A stretch of 64,000 bases of DNA, taken from NCBI GenBank assembly GCA_029990175.1, contig JARKIP010000038.1, forward strand, positions 22,513,501 through 22,577,500, given 5' to 3'. The translations under genes were made by a program, and so were the position numbers. This document shows, piece after piece, positions 11,405-22,077 of the stretch. The notes below the pieces were generated by a model. That model did no database searches. It was not told where the DNA came from and worked only from the letters and a program-made list of their open reading frames with translations. The stretch's first letter is position 1. Each line of letters starts with the position of its first letter. The stretch comes from Petunia secreta (Eukaryota > Streptophyta > Magnoliopsida > Solanales > Solanaceae).

Positions 11405-11432
11405 GAATTTTTGAGGATCCCCTCAAAAATTC
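11405..11432 (+). other. Perfect 12-bp-stem hairpin
   Basis: GAATTTTTGAGG, loop ATCC, then CCTCAAAAATTC: an exact inverted repeat in the untranslated 3' part of the element, with a third CCTCAAAATTC-like copy near 11462. The function is unknown; it could be an RNA structure in the element transcript. The 169-codon frame at 11411-11920 overlapping it has no protein signature. Confidence 0.6.
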
Positions 11433-12168
11433 CAAAAGGATGCAAGACGACACTGGGGCGTCCCTCAAAATTCATTGAAAAATCGACATCCACAAGCCCA
11501 AGATGCAACAATGAGGAGGATGCACAAATCAACCCTTCCCCTCTCCCCAAAACTCACAAATCTTTCTTTGAGTGCAGGCACAAAATAGTAATTACACAAC
11601 AAATACGACAACATATGGGGAAACACCACAAGACACTCTTCGACTTTCCAGCAATCCCTTCGAGCCCTTCCTCACTCTCTCATACTTGCTTTCAAAATCA
11701 GTACCCTATACTGAAATTGTGCAATCACAAAATTTCTAACATACACCATTTTAAAACTCCATTCAAAAAGCTTAGTCCCTTCGATTATGCTTTTGTCACT
11801 TCATCAAATTATTTATTCCCGCTCAAATCTAAAACCTCTCATATGCAAACAAGTAATCTGCCTAATCTTTTATTAAGAAGTCAGTTTGTATTCTGTCCAA
11901 TTCGTACTTACCTTGTGTGAATGGTGCATGTTCGTTAATCGTGCGCGTTTTCTTGCCTAATCGTGCCTAATCATGCCCATTTGTTTGAATTATACAAATT
12001 TACCGTGCTTACTCCTCAATACGTCATCAAATTTCAAATCACACACCAATTTGAACTTTTCATACTTGGACAAATCAACTCTTGACACCTAAATCGTGCG
12101 TCATATACATCCCACACAGGCGACATGCCATTCTAGAACTACACACGGCCTGATTCTCGTGAAACCCG

Positions 12169-12205
12169 AGATATGTAGGCAACTCAGAGACCGGGGTTCG
12201 GCCAA
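12169..12205 (+). repeat. Conserved GTAGGCAACTC...GGGTTCGGCC block, copy 3 of 3
   Basis: ATATGTAGGCAACTCAGAG followed by CGGGGTTCGGCC lies 120 bp before the 3' LTR. It is the third relative of the blocks at 8108 and 10161. Confidence 0.5.
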
Positions 12206-12308
12206 AACACCCCAAAACTCCCATTTTTCCTTCCAATCTTTTGCCTACCAGTCGTGACAAAATTGGTTATTCCGTCAACTATCTTTGCCCGAAGACTCTT
12301 TCATCATC

Positions 12309-12328
12309 CCCGGGCAAAGAGGTGCAGC
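12309..12328 (+). other. Polypurine tract of the Tat/Ogre element
   Basis: CCCGGGCAAAGAGGTGCAGC lies directly against the 3' LTR start and contains a purine-rich run, the plus-strand primer site expected here. Confidence 0.6.
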
Positions 12329-15300
12329 TGTTGATACCCAATTTTGTCCCTCCGTTTTTCGCAATTTGGCTATATTTAATTAAAATCGACAATAGTAATT
12401 TTTCAAACAAAATTGCATTAGATGGCATGCATTTTACGTGCGTAATATTATTATTAATCTCCTATTTCTATAATATTTATTTAACTGTGATTATAATTAC
12501 ATAATTGTATTCATTTAGGCTATTTTCTAAAATACGCGTGCTATTTGTGTAATTTAACGCATTACGATATTATTTAATAATTATTTGTGGCTATTTATAT
12601 CCAATTAGTATTATTTCTGGTCATCTAAACTTATTTATAATTATTTACAAAAATTTCCTATTTTTATACTAATTATTTATATTTATGATTATTTTAATTA
12701 AATATTGGCCAATTTGTTATTTTATAACTTATTTCCATTACACCTAGTCCTCGTCATCACCTTTTTGTCCATGTATACGCCACCTCAGCCTACACCTCAC
12801 TTATATACATTCCTAGCCTACGTACAACTCATCATAAGCATAGTACTACTCTCCAAAGCACGCGTACAACTCACTTCTGCACGCAGTACAACCCATCAAA
12901 GCCCCATTTTTCTTACACTTCAGCATATATAATTACACATATAACATCATATACACTCACCCGAAGTGCCTACGTGGCACGATCCAAGCCCTACAACTCA
13001 AAGATCCAACGACTCAGAATAATTTTTACATTTTGATATATCCAAACACACTCACTCCTAAACCCTAAATCATTTACATTCTCCTCTTTCCATATACCTC
13101 AGCCGCCGATCCCTCCTCGTCCTCTCTCCCCCTTTCCCCGATCCCCGTCCAGATTCAACCAAATCTCCACCGTATCTCCGTCATCACCTCCACCAGTCAC
13201 GCCGTCTGCTCGTCTCTCTCTCTCTCCCTTGTCATTTTCACACGGAAAAAGGGAAACAAATCTTCTCCTCCCTATTTCCATGGAAACCGAAAAGGAAGAA
13301 GAGAGAATTGGGCGAATTTTGGGGATTGTCAACGTTATACACCTACAAGGCAAGAAAGTCGAAGATTTGGGATTGAAATCCACAAATCGAGCAGAAACGG
13401 GTAGATTTGAGGACTGACCCGACCCGGTTATTACACGGGTAATACCTTCTCCTTTTACATTTTTTTTTACTTGATAAAATCATGAGAATCATGCTGTTTA
13501 TTTGACGTACTGAAATTATTATGAAACTTTATACTTTATATTACACTTGAGTAGTTAAAATTAAGTTTCAACTCCTCATTGATTGTAGGAGATAGCCATG
13601 GATATATTTATTTATTTGTATGCGAGTCGAGTCGTAGTGACTGTCTGGATTGATCATGACTTTTGCACTTGATATCATGTCCTGTCATTAAATTTTAAAT
13701 TACGAGTCTAGAAGCATCTGATCGTTTGAGATTGGTTTGTTGACGACCCTCGCTATAGCTATTCCTACTGGAGAATTGTCGGTAACTAATCGCTTTCTGT
13801 CGAAACCGTTAACAGTGTCATACTCTTCTGTATCCCCACGCTTTTGGACTCTTACTCTTTTAGTTGTGAAAAGCTGCTCTTAAGCAAGTTGTGTAAAGGT
13901 GATAGAGTCTATTTTTTGTGAGGAAATATTGTATGATAATCGCAGAATTGGTTTAGATGATCTGCCTAGATTTGATACTCCTAATTTTCAGCCGAGTGCT
14001 ATTAGTATATACATATGAACACATCCTCTTGCTTCTGACTTTGTTAAATTACTCAAGTTTTCATAGAAGGAAAGTATCTTCCTTTATTTGTCAAATATCC
14101 AACGGATAGGTATTTTTGGAAAGTGTAACAACTCCCTGATTTTGCTCAAATTGATTGCATAACTACTGCTTGGCTTAGTATATTTTTTACTGATTCTATT
14201 CCTTCCCTGGTGATGATTTGAAATTCAAAAAGACCTCACACTACACCTATATAAACCAGCCTCTCCTTACACTTAGGAGGACATCTTACACACTCACAAA
14301 TACTGAGACTACAGACACTTGCTACACCTCTCACACACAGCTGAATATTCACAGACTAGACACTTTTAGTACAAGCTGAATACTAAAAACACCATAGAAC
14401 TTCTCACTCTCATAGCAACTCTTGAGAAAAAAGCTTTTCTTTGTTCTGTTTTATTTTGCTAAGTACAAGACGAAGTGAAGTCATTTACTTCTTACTGTTC
14501 CTCTATCCTAAGATCCCTTGTTGGTTCTCTGTTACATTGTGTTGATTTTCTAAAGGTAAAGCTCTAAGATGAAAGAATGACCTTTGACCAATAGTTGTTG
14601 CGCTTCATTCCTTCTCCTATCTGTCAACTGCCTGTATGTACACTCGTTTGTTTGGCCAACTTTGGCCCCTCTACTAACTTTCCTTTGCAGGTTTTATATT
14701 GTGTTTGGATAGTCCAGCAGGGATTATACCATTATCATTTACTTCGCAGGACTTAAAAGCACAGTAGGGACATAAAGAAGGTTGTTTGTGACCTGTGAGG
14801 CATGAGAATCCTACAAGACTGCCTGGACCTTTTCACCGTGCACACAGGGCACTTTTCTACTCTCTTTAAATCATCCTAGACCTCCCCTTCTATTGTATTT
14901 AATTAGGTCTCCGGCATGTATATAATTGAGGCACCACAATGTGCATTAATGGTCAGAGGCAGTGGTGATTAGGACATTAAACAGGTGTTGAAACTGCAGC
15001 AGAAACGCTGTTGTACAGGCAGTTTGAATGCTGCTACATGTTGGCTAGAACAGGGGCCTGTTTTTGCCCTTTTCTTGCATCTTCTTTTCATGTTTATATG
15101 CTGAAAATGCTAAAATGCTCGTTGACCCTAAAAGGGACTGTTTCTGAATTTTGTTGAAAGCAAAAACATGGTTTAAAACTGTATAAAGCAGGTCCTAAAA
15201 GTCTAAAACTTACAAGGGCTGAATCTAATTTTTCGTAAGAGGCTATTTTCGCAACTCTGCCTCAACTGAGGTCTATTTCTGCAAAATTCGAGTAACTGGC

Positions 15301-16232
15301 TAGTTTTAAATCTGAGACAAGTTCTTTTTTTAGATAAATTGATTTTATGAAAGCTAAACATCCTCTACACACTAACTAATAGTGTGGAAGAGGAGTTTTA
15401 GGCTTTGGAGGGTCAAGCTCTACATTTACAATTTTACATATTCATGGGTATTTTTGAAAAGCTAAACCAAGTAAGTTGGCTATATTTCGCGTAACATTGT
15501 CAAAGACTATTTTATAAAATTCTTCTATTTTCATATGCTTTATCTTATTTAGTATAAAAGTTTTACCTATATATAATTTCTATAAAGTATGTTTTTCTTC
15601 CTCTTTTCTTTTGTATAAAATATTTACTTAATATTATCTACGTATATGTACTTGCATTTTATTAATACATGTTTGAACCCACAACAATAGCCATTGGGAA
15701 AAGGCACTTGATAATTAATGTCAAATTACCTTCCAAAATGGCTAACATTCCTTGAACATAGCAACTCTATTTTTTTAGAAAATTTAGTATATTTTGGGAG
15801 TATTTCAACTTTTTTAAACTAACTTTGAAATCTGTCCAGTTGTATTTTTTAGAAATTTCCTTTAATTAGAACATAATTGGAATTTAGTTTTACTTTAATA
15901 TGTTTTCTCTTAAATTGCATACTTGATCTTTTGATTTTATTAATGCTTTACCTTTCAGCCTTAATCCCAAATTTCAAATCCGGTCGGGAACCACTTTTCG
16001 TGGGGCTCGGGAAGTGCCTAACACCTTCCTCCCGAGTCACAAGGACTTCTTACCCATAGAATCTCTTAGAAAAACTTATTCGTAGTTTATTTAGACACTT
16101 AGATGATTTAGGTGACCTAATACGCCTTTATACAAATTTATTAGGTGGCGACTCCAAACTCGTTCCAAACGAGTCACCTTAGTCAAGCCCAACCTTTGAA
16201 CTCGATCCGAGTTCGAAAAATGGGGTGCGACA
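12329..16232 (+). repeat. 3' LTR of the Tat/Ogre element (3904 bp)
   Basis: It starts TGTTGATACCC, ends TGCGACA, and from 13567 on is a near-exact copy of 1-2667. The first 1.2 kb has no counterpart in the window. Frames at 13099-13383 and 13229-13417 are GC/AG-rich shadows on opposite strands with no signature. TATA box at 14248-14255. Confidence 0.92.
14248..14255 (+). promoter_or_regulatory. TATA box of the 3' LTR
   Basis: TATATAAA in the same context as the 5' LTR copy at 682. It could drive read-out transcription into the nested elements to the right. Confidence 0.55.
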
Positions 16233-16651
16233 CCCCAATGTTGTTTCAATCACAAAGAACAAACCCCAACAAATTTTATCAAACCCCAATTAAAAATAAG
16301 CAATCCACCATGTTCATCATCTTCAAAACTAGGGTTTCAAAATTTTCAAATTTTCAAAGGGTTTCAAATTTTCAAATCTTGTGTTTCAACTCCAAATCTT
16401 GTGTTTAGGGTACCAAAAGAACGGGTTTCCAATAAGGAACAAACCCCAATAACAATCACACAACGGGTCCAACAAACCAAGAATCCATGATAAAAATATT
16501 TTGTGTTTTTCAACTTTTTCTATTTTTTTTTTTTTTTTTTTGTGTTTTTCTTCTTTTTCTTCAACAACAAACAAGAACCTAACGTAGAAACTAACCTAGG
16601 CACGAAGAATCAAGGGTCGGGGGTTTATAGAAACTAACCTAACCGAGCCTT
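16233..16651 (-). other. Leader remnant of a Ty1-copia element
   Basis: A/T-rich, partly CAAACCCCAA-repetitive sequence between the Ogre 3' LTR and the copia PBS. By position it is the 5' untranslated part of the minus-strand copia element into which the Ogre element jumped. No gene is visible; the poly-T at about 16519-16541 makes a false Lys-rich frame on the minus strand. Confidence 0.5.
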
Positions 16652-16663
16652 GCTCTGATACCA
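16652..16663 (-). other. Ty1-copia primer binding site
   Basis: On the minus strand this reads TGGTATCAGAGC, the classic copia PBS complementary to initiator tRNA-Met, three bases from the LTR end. Confidence 0.85.
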
Positions 16664-16666
16664 AGA

Positions 16667-17472
16667 TGATAAGGATCGAAATCAAAAGACAAAAAGAATG
16701 ATAGGAGAGCGAGACACTTCTCGAACTCCCTATGAAGTAACCCCGGGGAACTTGTCCCGAGATACCCTCGTATCGGCGTCTAGAAGGACCTACGCTATGC
16801 GACCACCCTCGAGTCGCACCCGGGACTTGCAAGTAGAATGATCGGGTGTCGGTTCGAGACTCAACTAGGATCCGCTAGTGAATTCAAGCCAACCAAAAGG
16901 GTTTCTTCATAAACAAGAGATAAACTCTATTCTTCATTCAACAATGTTCAAAAGTAAGCTCAGGTTTGATGAGGCTAAGTGAAGTATTTATAGGCTTCAC
17001 TTAGTCATAATAAAAGGTCTAAAGTACCCCCAAAGTGGGTTAAAACAAATAAAGCCACGCAGGGCTATAGTTGGAAGTTCATGCAAAAAGTAGTAAAAAT
17101 CCCGCAATGCTGTAACAGGGGTAGGCGGCCGCCTAGCTGGGGGAGGCGGGCGCCTTCTAAGGTTCAGCTCTTTGGATTTTTGGAGGCGCTCCGCCTAGCT
17201 GGGGGAGGCGCTCCGCCTTCTGAAGTTCAGCTCTTTGGATTTTTGGAGGCGCTCCGCCTCATCCTGGAACTTGTGCAAGAGGCTCAAAATGATCATGGAG
17301 TGGCTCCCCTTGGAGCCCAAGTGGTCTTCCATCCATGGCACTCAAAAGCATGATCTTCAAGCTACTCTCGGAGCCTCCTTCCATGTCCCTCCAAGTCAAG
17401 TGAAGATGGGTGTTTTGAATCAACTTAGCTTGACTTCTAGTGAACGGCCTTGAGGTTATATCCCCCGCATCA
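16667..17472 (-). repeat. 5' LTR of a Ty1-copia element (806 bp)
   Basis: On the minus strand it starts TGATGCGGGGGATATAACC and ends CTTATCA, with TGAT/ATCA terminal inverted bases, directly followed by the PBS. It contains duplicated GGAGGCGCTCCGCCTAGCTG-type blocks (17130-17260). The rest of the element is outside the window to the left, beyond the Ogre insertion. It splits a CACTA transposase reading frame at 17473. Confidence 0.75.
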
Positions 17473-18147
17473 AGTTTCATACTAAAGAATGGCCCTTGGG
17501 GAAGAAAACCAACAACAGCAGTGTGTGTGTGTATGAAAGGCGGTACTGGTGACCAGGATGTAGACTTTGATTACTATGGTGTGATTGAGGAGATTTTAAA
17601 AATAGAGTTTACAGTAGGTTGGCCTCGTAAAAGATTGGTGCTTTTTCATTGCAAGTGGTTTGATCTGAGTCCCAAGGGTACCAGGGTAGACCCATGTTCT
17701 AAAATAGTTGAAGTTAATCACAAAAGGTCATATGGCCATTATGATCCTTTTATCATTGCCCAAAATGTGAAGCAAGTGTGGTACGTTCCTTATCCACCGA
17801 CAACGAACAAAGCCAAAGCCAAATCCAAAGCCAAGGCCAATTGGTGAGCTGTTCTAAAAGGCAAGCTGGTGGGAAGAGTGGAAGTAGATGATGTATTAGA
17901 TGTTGCATATCAAAAAGAGGTTTCAACCGTTCTCTTGATTGCGGATATTGAATTAGCCGATCAGTTGCAACATAGTGAAGAAATCTATGAAAAGTTTTAT
18001 GTATCGGTGGTTAGACATGGAAAAAAACGACTAATTTTGGAGAAGGAACATCTAGGGCAAACGAGGAGGATGAATATATGGATGACGTTGAAACAAGTGA
18101 GGAAGAATTTGTTGATGATGATTAGACGAGCGAGGAAGAAGAAATAG
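17473..18147 (+). pseudogene. CACTA TNP2 transposase C-terminus (DUF4216-like), truncated and with a stop
   Basis: The frame reads DFDYYGVIEEILKIEF, KRLVLFHCKWFDLSPKGTRV and IVEVNHKRSYGHYDPFIIAQ, then VWYVPYP, which is the DUF4216 domain at the end of plant TNP2 transposases. The family's conserved W-W after this region is here W-stop (TGA at 17845-17847, one G-to-A change), and a later shift leaves the acidic tail in another frame. The N-terminal catalytic part is cut off by the copia LTR at 17472. TNP2 is the DNA-cleaving transposase of CACTA elements; this copy cannot be active. Confidence 0.85.
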
Positions 18148-18299
18148 CCGATGACCTTGACGCGAATGATGATGATTGACATGTTCGTAGTTTGTTGTTG
18201 TTACTTTACTACAATTATTTTCACTACTTTATAAATGTATTCCATATAAATTGATAATTTGCTTATATTGTGCTAATTTATTGTGCTTATTTTAGAGAT

Positions 18300-19967
18300 A
18301 TGTCATCTACGAAGAAGGCTAGGGGGAAAAGAAAGGTTCAAAGTACCTCTCCTGCTTCAGCTCATACTACTCCTCCTGCACATGTATCTCATATGCTTCC
18401 TACATATCCTCCGTCTACATATGCTCCAGGTTTTTTCACTCCTCCCCCTACCTTTCCCCCTAGCATGCCACTTCCTACATCTCCTGGTTATGTCGTTCGT
18501 CCACATGGCATCAGTTCATCATCCATGCCTTCTCCATCTTCTAGTCCATCACCATCCCCTTCATCATCCACTCTTTCTGGATCTACTGTACTACCTTCTG
18601 ATCCGAGATCGGTGGACGCTTCGGTACCACCTATTGTACCATATTATGATCCGACCTCTCCTTTTTACATTGGTGCTCTAGGATCATATGATGATGACGA
18701 GAGGGTGAGGATTTATCCTGAGGGTAGTCGTGGGTAAGTAGACATAATATGTGGCTATTCCCTTAGTCATATGCATTAAATCTAGATAGAGTGAGCCATG
18801 GCCATTCTAGGGTAGGGTACCCTTCCCCGTAAAACTGTCCATGTTTGACGATTTTAAGGTAATAACTATGTTTTATTTTTTAATAATTTAGTTAAGTGTC
18901 ACTTTTTAAAAAAATCTAATATTTTTAATTATTTCAGACAAAGTGTAAGTGGCATCCTGCCTTTGATAGCGTTGTCCGAAGCAATTTCCTTGAAAAATGT
19001 GCAGATAGAGTCAAAGGTAACCTGTATGATTGTCGGGCCAAAGGAAAGAAGCCCGAGTGGATATACGATCACGTTTGGGTAAAATATCTGGAATATTGGG
19101 ATAGTGATGAATTTAAGAAGAGGATCGCCCAAGGAAAAGCCGCACGAGCCTCCGAAAAGGGTGGATCGCTGCACACCGGGGGTTCGGTTAGCGCAACGAC
19201 TCAGCGGATGCTATTGGTAACTTATTAATTGTTATATGTATTGTTTTATGTAACTCACGTTAATTTTGTATCTAACTTGTCATCTTTTTAATTTTGTAGG
19301 AAAAGAAAGAAGGGCGGCCAGTACGTGTGCCTGAAATCTTTAAGAAGAGGTATATATACAAAAACAAAAAAAGAGAAGAAGTGTGGGTCGAGGATCGCGC
19401 TAGAAAGCTATATGTAAGTTATTAAATTCAATCTTTTAAAGTTATTAAATCCGTCAATATTTGTAAATCTAATTCTTGTTATTAAATTTTTTTCAAGAAA
19501 AAGCTATTGCGGCTTATGAAGAAAAGATGGCGAGTCATGCATCCGAGTGTGGTAGCAGTACCCCAGCTCAAATGACACTAGAGGAGGAAACCGCACTATG
19601 GTTGGAGGTGAATGGCGGAGTAAAAAAGGGAAGTGCTTACGGCCTTGGATCGCCGTATGCCTCGGAACGTCTAAATCCAAGTTTGTTTGGCACTTACACT
19701 CCTCCTGCTAGTTCAATTAATCCCTTGGTGGAAGCCTCTTTGCGCAATGAAATCGAAGAGCTTAACAAAAAGAGTGAAGAAGATCGTTTGCGCAATGAGG
19801 AAAATATGAGAGTCATGCGGGAAATAATGCAGAACATTGTGTGTGGTAGTGCGGACAAGGGCAAGGGCAAGAGCAAGAGCAAGAGCCGGGGGAAAGGCAA
19901 GAGCAAACGTCAATATAGCTCGTCGTCTGAGTCTGGTTCTGAGTCTAGTTCTGAGGCAACGGAGTAG
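18300..19967 (+). pseudogene. CACTA TNP1-like protein (Transposase_24 / PF03004 type), about five exons
   Basis: Exon 1 runs from ATG 18300, just after a TTATTTTAG acceptor, to about 18733 and is a Ser/Pro-rich region. A short exon ends at 18858 (MFDDFK), then exons at 18938-19216 (TKCKWHPAFDSVVRSNFL ... GSLHTGGSVSATTQ, the hallmark of this family), 19300-19413 (GRPVRVPEIFKKRY) and 19497-19967 with a coiled coil and a Lys/Ser-rich tail. GT-AG sites fit by phase except the last acceptor: in-frame joining needs a splice before 19497, where the bases are CAA instead of CAG, while the nearby AG (19496-19497) shifts the frame. Also the start of the second exon is blocked by an in-frame TAG. TNP1-type proteins bind the subterminal repeats. 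Probably inactive. Confidence 0.72.
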
Positions 19968-20221
19968 TAATAATGGATTGTTGATGTTTTAGACATGTAT
20001 TAGACTTGTGGTTGGTTTTTGATAAACTTGTTAGACTTGTTGTTGTTAAATTTAACTTGTTTGAATCGCTATGAATTATTGATGTTATGTAAATTGTTAA
20101 AGTTTTAGTTTAAAGGCAATAAGCCTTGTTTAGAAATAAATTAAGACTTGTAGAAGCCTAATCTTCTTTTGGGTGCTGTTTTTACTGTTTTTTACGGTGG
20201 TGTAGCTCTAATTGCAGGTTT

Positions 20222-20515
20222 TACCCAGATTTCCGACCGAATCGGTCCGAAATCTTGGTATTTTTTTGCACAGAAATTGCAATCTCCGACCGCATCGGTC
20301 GCCCAGCTCAAATTTTTTTTCCCAGATTTTTGCAACATCCGACCGCATCGGTCGCCTGCTTCATTATATTTTATTCTAGAAATTACACTATGCAACCGCT
20401 GTCCGACCACATTTCGGTCTAAATTCCGACCGAGTCGGTTGGACACCCTTGTACGACCACTCTTTATCTGACCGCCTCGTTTGGTCGGTCGAAAAACCCC
20501 TGATTTCTAGTAGTG
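20222..20515 (+). repeat. CACTA 3' subterminal repeats and terminal inverted repeat
   Basis: CCGACCGAATCGGTC, CCGACCGCATCGGTCGCC (twice), CCGACCACATTTCGGTC, CCGACCGAGTCGG and GACCGCCTCGTTTGGTCGGTC are palindromic sites spaced about 40-70 bp, ending in the CTAGTAGTG terminus. These are the usual TNP1 binding-site arrays of CACTA elements. Confidence 0.85.
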
Positions 20516-20701
20516 GCTAGAATGGACAGAAGGATTGAAGGATTCAGGAGGCAGCTTGAGAGGCAAAATGATGAGCTGGCCTGGATGAATGCAGAAAACA
20601 CTAGGCTGGATGCTGAGATGGAGCGTGAACGTGAAGGAAACTCGCGTCGCTTTGCCTTTTTGCTTGCTCATTTTAACATCCCTGATATTCCCCAATTCTG
20701 A
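20516..20701 (+). pseudogene. C-terminal piece of a copia (SIRE-like) internal ORF, coiled coil
   Basis: The open frame right after the CACTA end reads RMDRRIEGFRRQLERQNDEL, then more charged helix, ending FNIPDIPQF. It is the tail of a longer frame split by the CACTA insertion. Its position before the 3' LTR of a copia element and its helical, coiled-coil-like composition fit the extra (env-like) ORF of SIRE/Maximus elements or a gag tail. The identity is inferred from position. Confidence 0.4.
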
Positions 20702-22077
20702 ACCAGTTCCTTTCTCAAGTCCCCCCGTTGGTTCTTTCTATGGCCTGGTTTTAAGACAATTATTATATTTGGTTTGTAATATTTGCATGATGTTTTGGAT
20801 GTTTTAAAGCCGGTTTGGCGCTTTTGTTGATATAAATATCCTTGCTTTGCTAGTATTTAATTATCTGACACAGGTTCCTCACGTATAAAGGTTGGCTAGT
20901 TGCCGATGGTACTAGAGTCAACTATACTTAATTTGAGTTGAGCAGGTTCATACAACTGTGAAACTTTTCGATGATGCCAAAAGGAAGAAGTTAGATGTTC
21001 TTTAGTTCATTGTATGTTTTGTGACATATTATTTTTTGCCTAATTGTTATTACCCTGGTTCTTGGTTAGTGTTGGTTTTATACAGATTCTTGTGCTTATG
21101 TACCCTCGGTGAGACAACATTGTTTGTCATCATCAAAAAGGGGGAATTTGTTGAAGAATAAGTTTTGAAGATGACAAAGGACCTAGTGCTGAGTGGACTA
21201 TGAAAAGGTTCACAGTTGAGTAAGAAGACTGAGTTGTTCGATGGGATATTCGAGTTAGAGTTGAAGAAGGAGAACGAGAACAGCTTGAGTCAAAGTTTCA
21301 ATCCTACCGGGAAAAGAAGAAACTTGTGACGGTGCTGAATTAGAACGCGGTTCCTAAGTAGAAAAGGATTGAAGACTTAGGCAAATTAACTTGGATTTCA
21401 AATAAGGCAATATGGGTAAACTTTCTTTGAAACGGATTTCAAAGTGGAAAGGGAGTTCTAAGCTTACTTGGAAACGGCTAAGTCAAACTTTATAAATACA
21501 AGTTAATTTGGCCAGAATTGATTCACGCACTCAAGAAATCTCAACAGAGCAAATCAAGAACGAACAGATCGTGAGAGGCATTGTGTGCAAGAACAAAGGC
21601 TGCGCTGCAGAACCTTACAAAGGATTAGTTTCATAGCGTAATCTGTTGTGTTAGTTCTTTGTTATAGGCTATCGAGTTGTAATCTATCAGCTTGTTAAGA
21701 AGCAATTAGTAGAGGTTACTCTTTGGTGTATTAGAGTCAACCTGACAAGCTAACGTGTGGCTTGAAAGGTTCTAGGTACTAGGGAGGTCTAGTTTCTTGA
21801 TTACATTACGTTGCAGTCTAAAACTTGCTCGGTTTTCCTTTAGTGGAAGGTTTAAATCCCAAGAGTTTGGGTTGTGGTTTTTAATCCCTTGAGCAAGAAT
21901 TTTTTCACGTAAAAATCTCTGTGTTCTTTACGTTTCCGCATTGTATTTAAGTTTCAGAGATAGGTGAAAATTGCAAGGAACCTGGTTCTTTATAAGTTAG
22001 GGGATCAAAGTTAAAAGCAAATTTTAGGAATTTAAAAATCGGGTAAGAACACTATTCACCCCCTCTAGTGTCTTACA
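20702..22077 (+). mobile_element. 3' end of a Ty1-copia (SIRE-like) element: untranslated region, polypurine tract and LTR
   Basis: CATCATCAAAAAGGGGGAAT (21129-21148) is the polypurine tract common in this copia lineage. The LTR runs 21149 (TGTTGAAGAATAAG) to 22077 (TCTTACA), 929 bp, ending in the CACCCCCTCTAGTG motif typical just before such LTR ends. The 5' part of the element lies left of the window, beyond three later insertions. Confidence 0.75.

Larger units (their letters stand above)
1..16232 (+). mobile_element. Tat/Ogre-type Ty3-gypsy LTR retrotransposon, non-autonomous, 5' end outside window
   Basis: A 5' LTR cut by the window start (1-2667), PBS at 2671, three gag-side genes, a polypurine tract and a full 3' LTR (12329-16232) make one element of about 17.5 kb if complete. 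Very long (3.9 kb) LTRs starting TGTTGATACCCAATTTTG, an extra ORF before gag and the PBS type are Tat/Ogre features. I counted about 27 differences between the LTRs over 2667 aligned bases (about 99% identity), so insertion is recent. No protease, reverse transcriptase, RNase H or integrase reading frame exists between 4471 and 12328, so it must be mobilised in trans. Right flank after 16232 is CCCCAATG; the target duplication cannot be checked because the left end is missing. Confidence 0.88.
17473..20515 (+). mobile_element. CACTA (En/Spm) transposon, 3' part
   Basis: It holds the C-terminal TNP2 region, a TNP1-like gene, a subterminal array of CCGACCG-CATCGGTCG repeats, and the terminus ...TTTCTAGTAGTG at 20504-20515, the inverse of the canonical CACTACTAGAAA end. 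The base triplet after it is GCT (candidate 3-bp target duplication; the left copy is not visible). The 5' half lies left of the copia insertion, outside the window. Confidence 0.88.

Noticed and set aside
11411..11920. 169-codon frame near the Ogre 3' end
   Set aside because: No domain pattern, low-complexity Ser/Pro/Lys composition, and it begins in the hairpin. It is probably chance.
13099..13417. Opposite-strand frames in the 3' LTR
   Set aside because: Purine/pyrimidine-biased sequence gives open frames on both strands; the compositions (GG-rich versus EK-rich) are typical of such bias.
18283..18681. 132-codon Leu/His-rich frame over TNP1 exon 1
   Set aside because: It is the shifted-frame shadow of the Ser/Pro-rich TNP1 exon.
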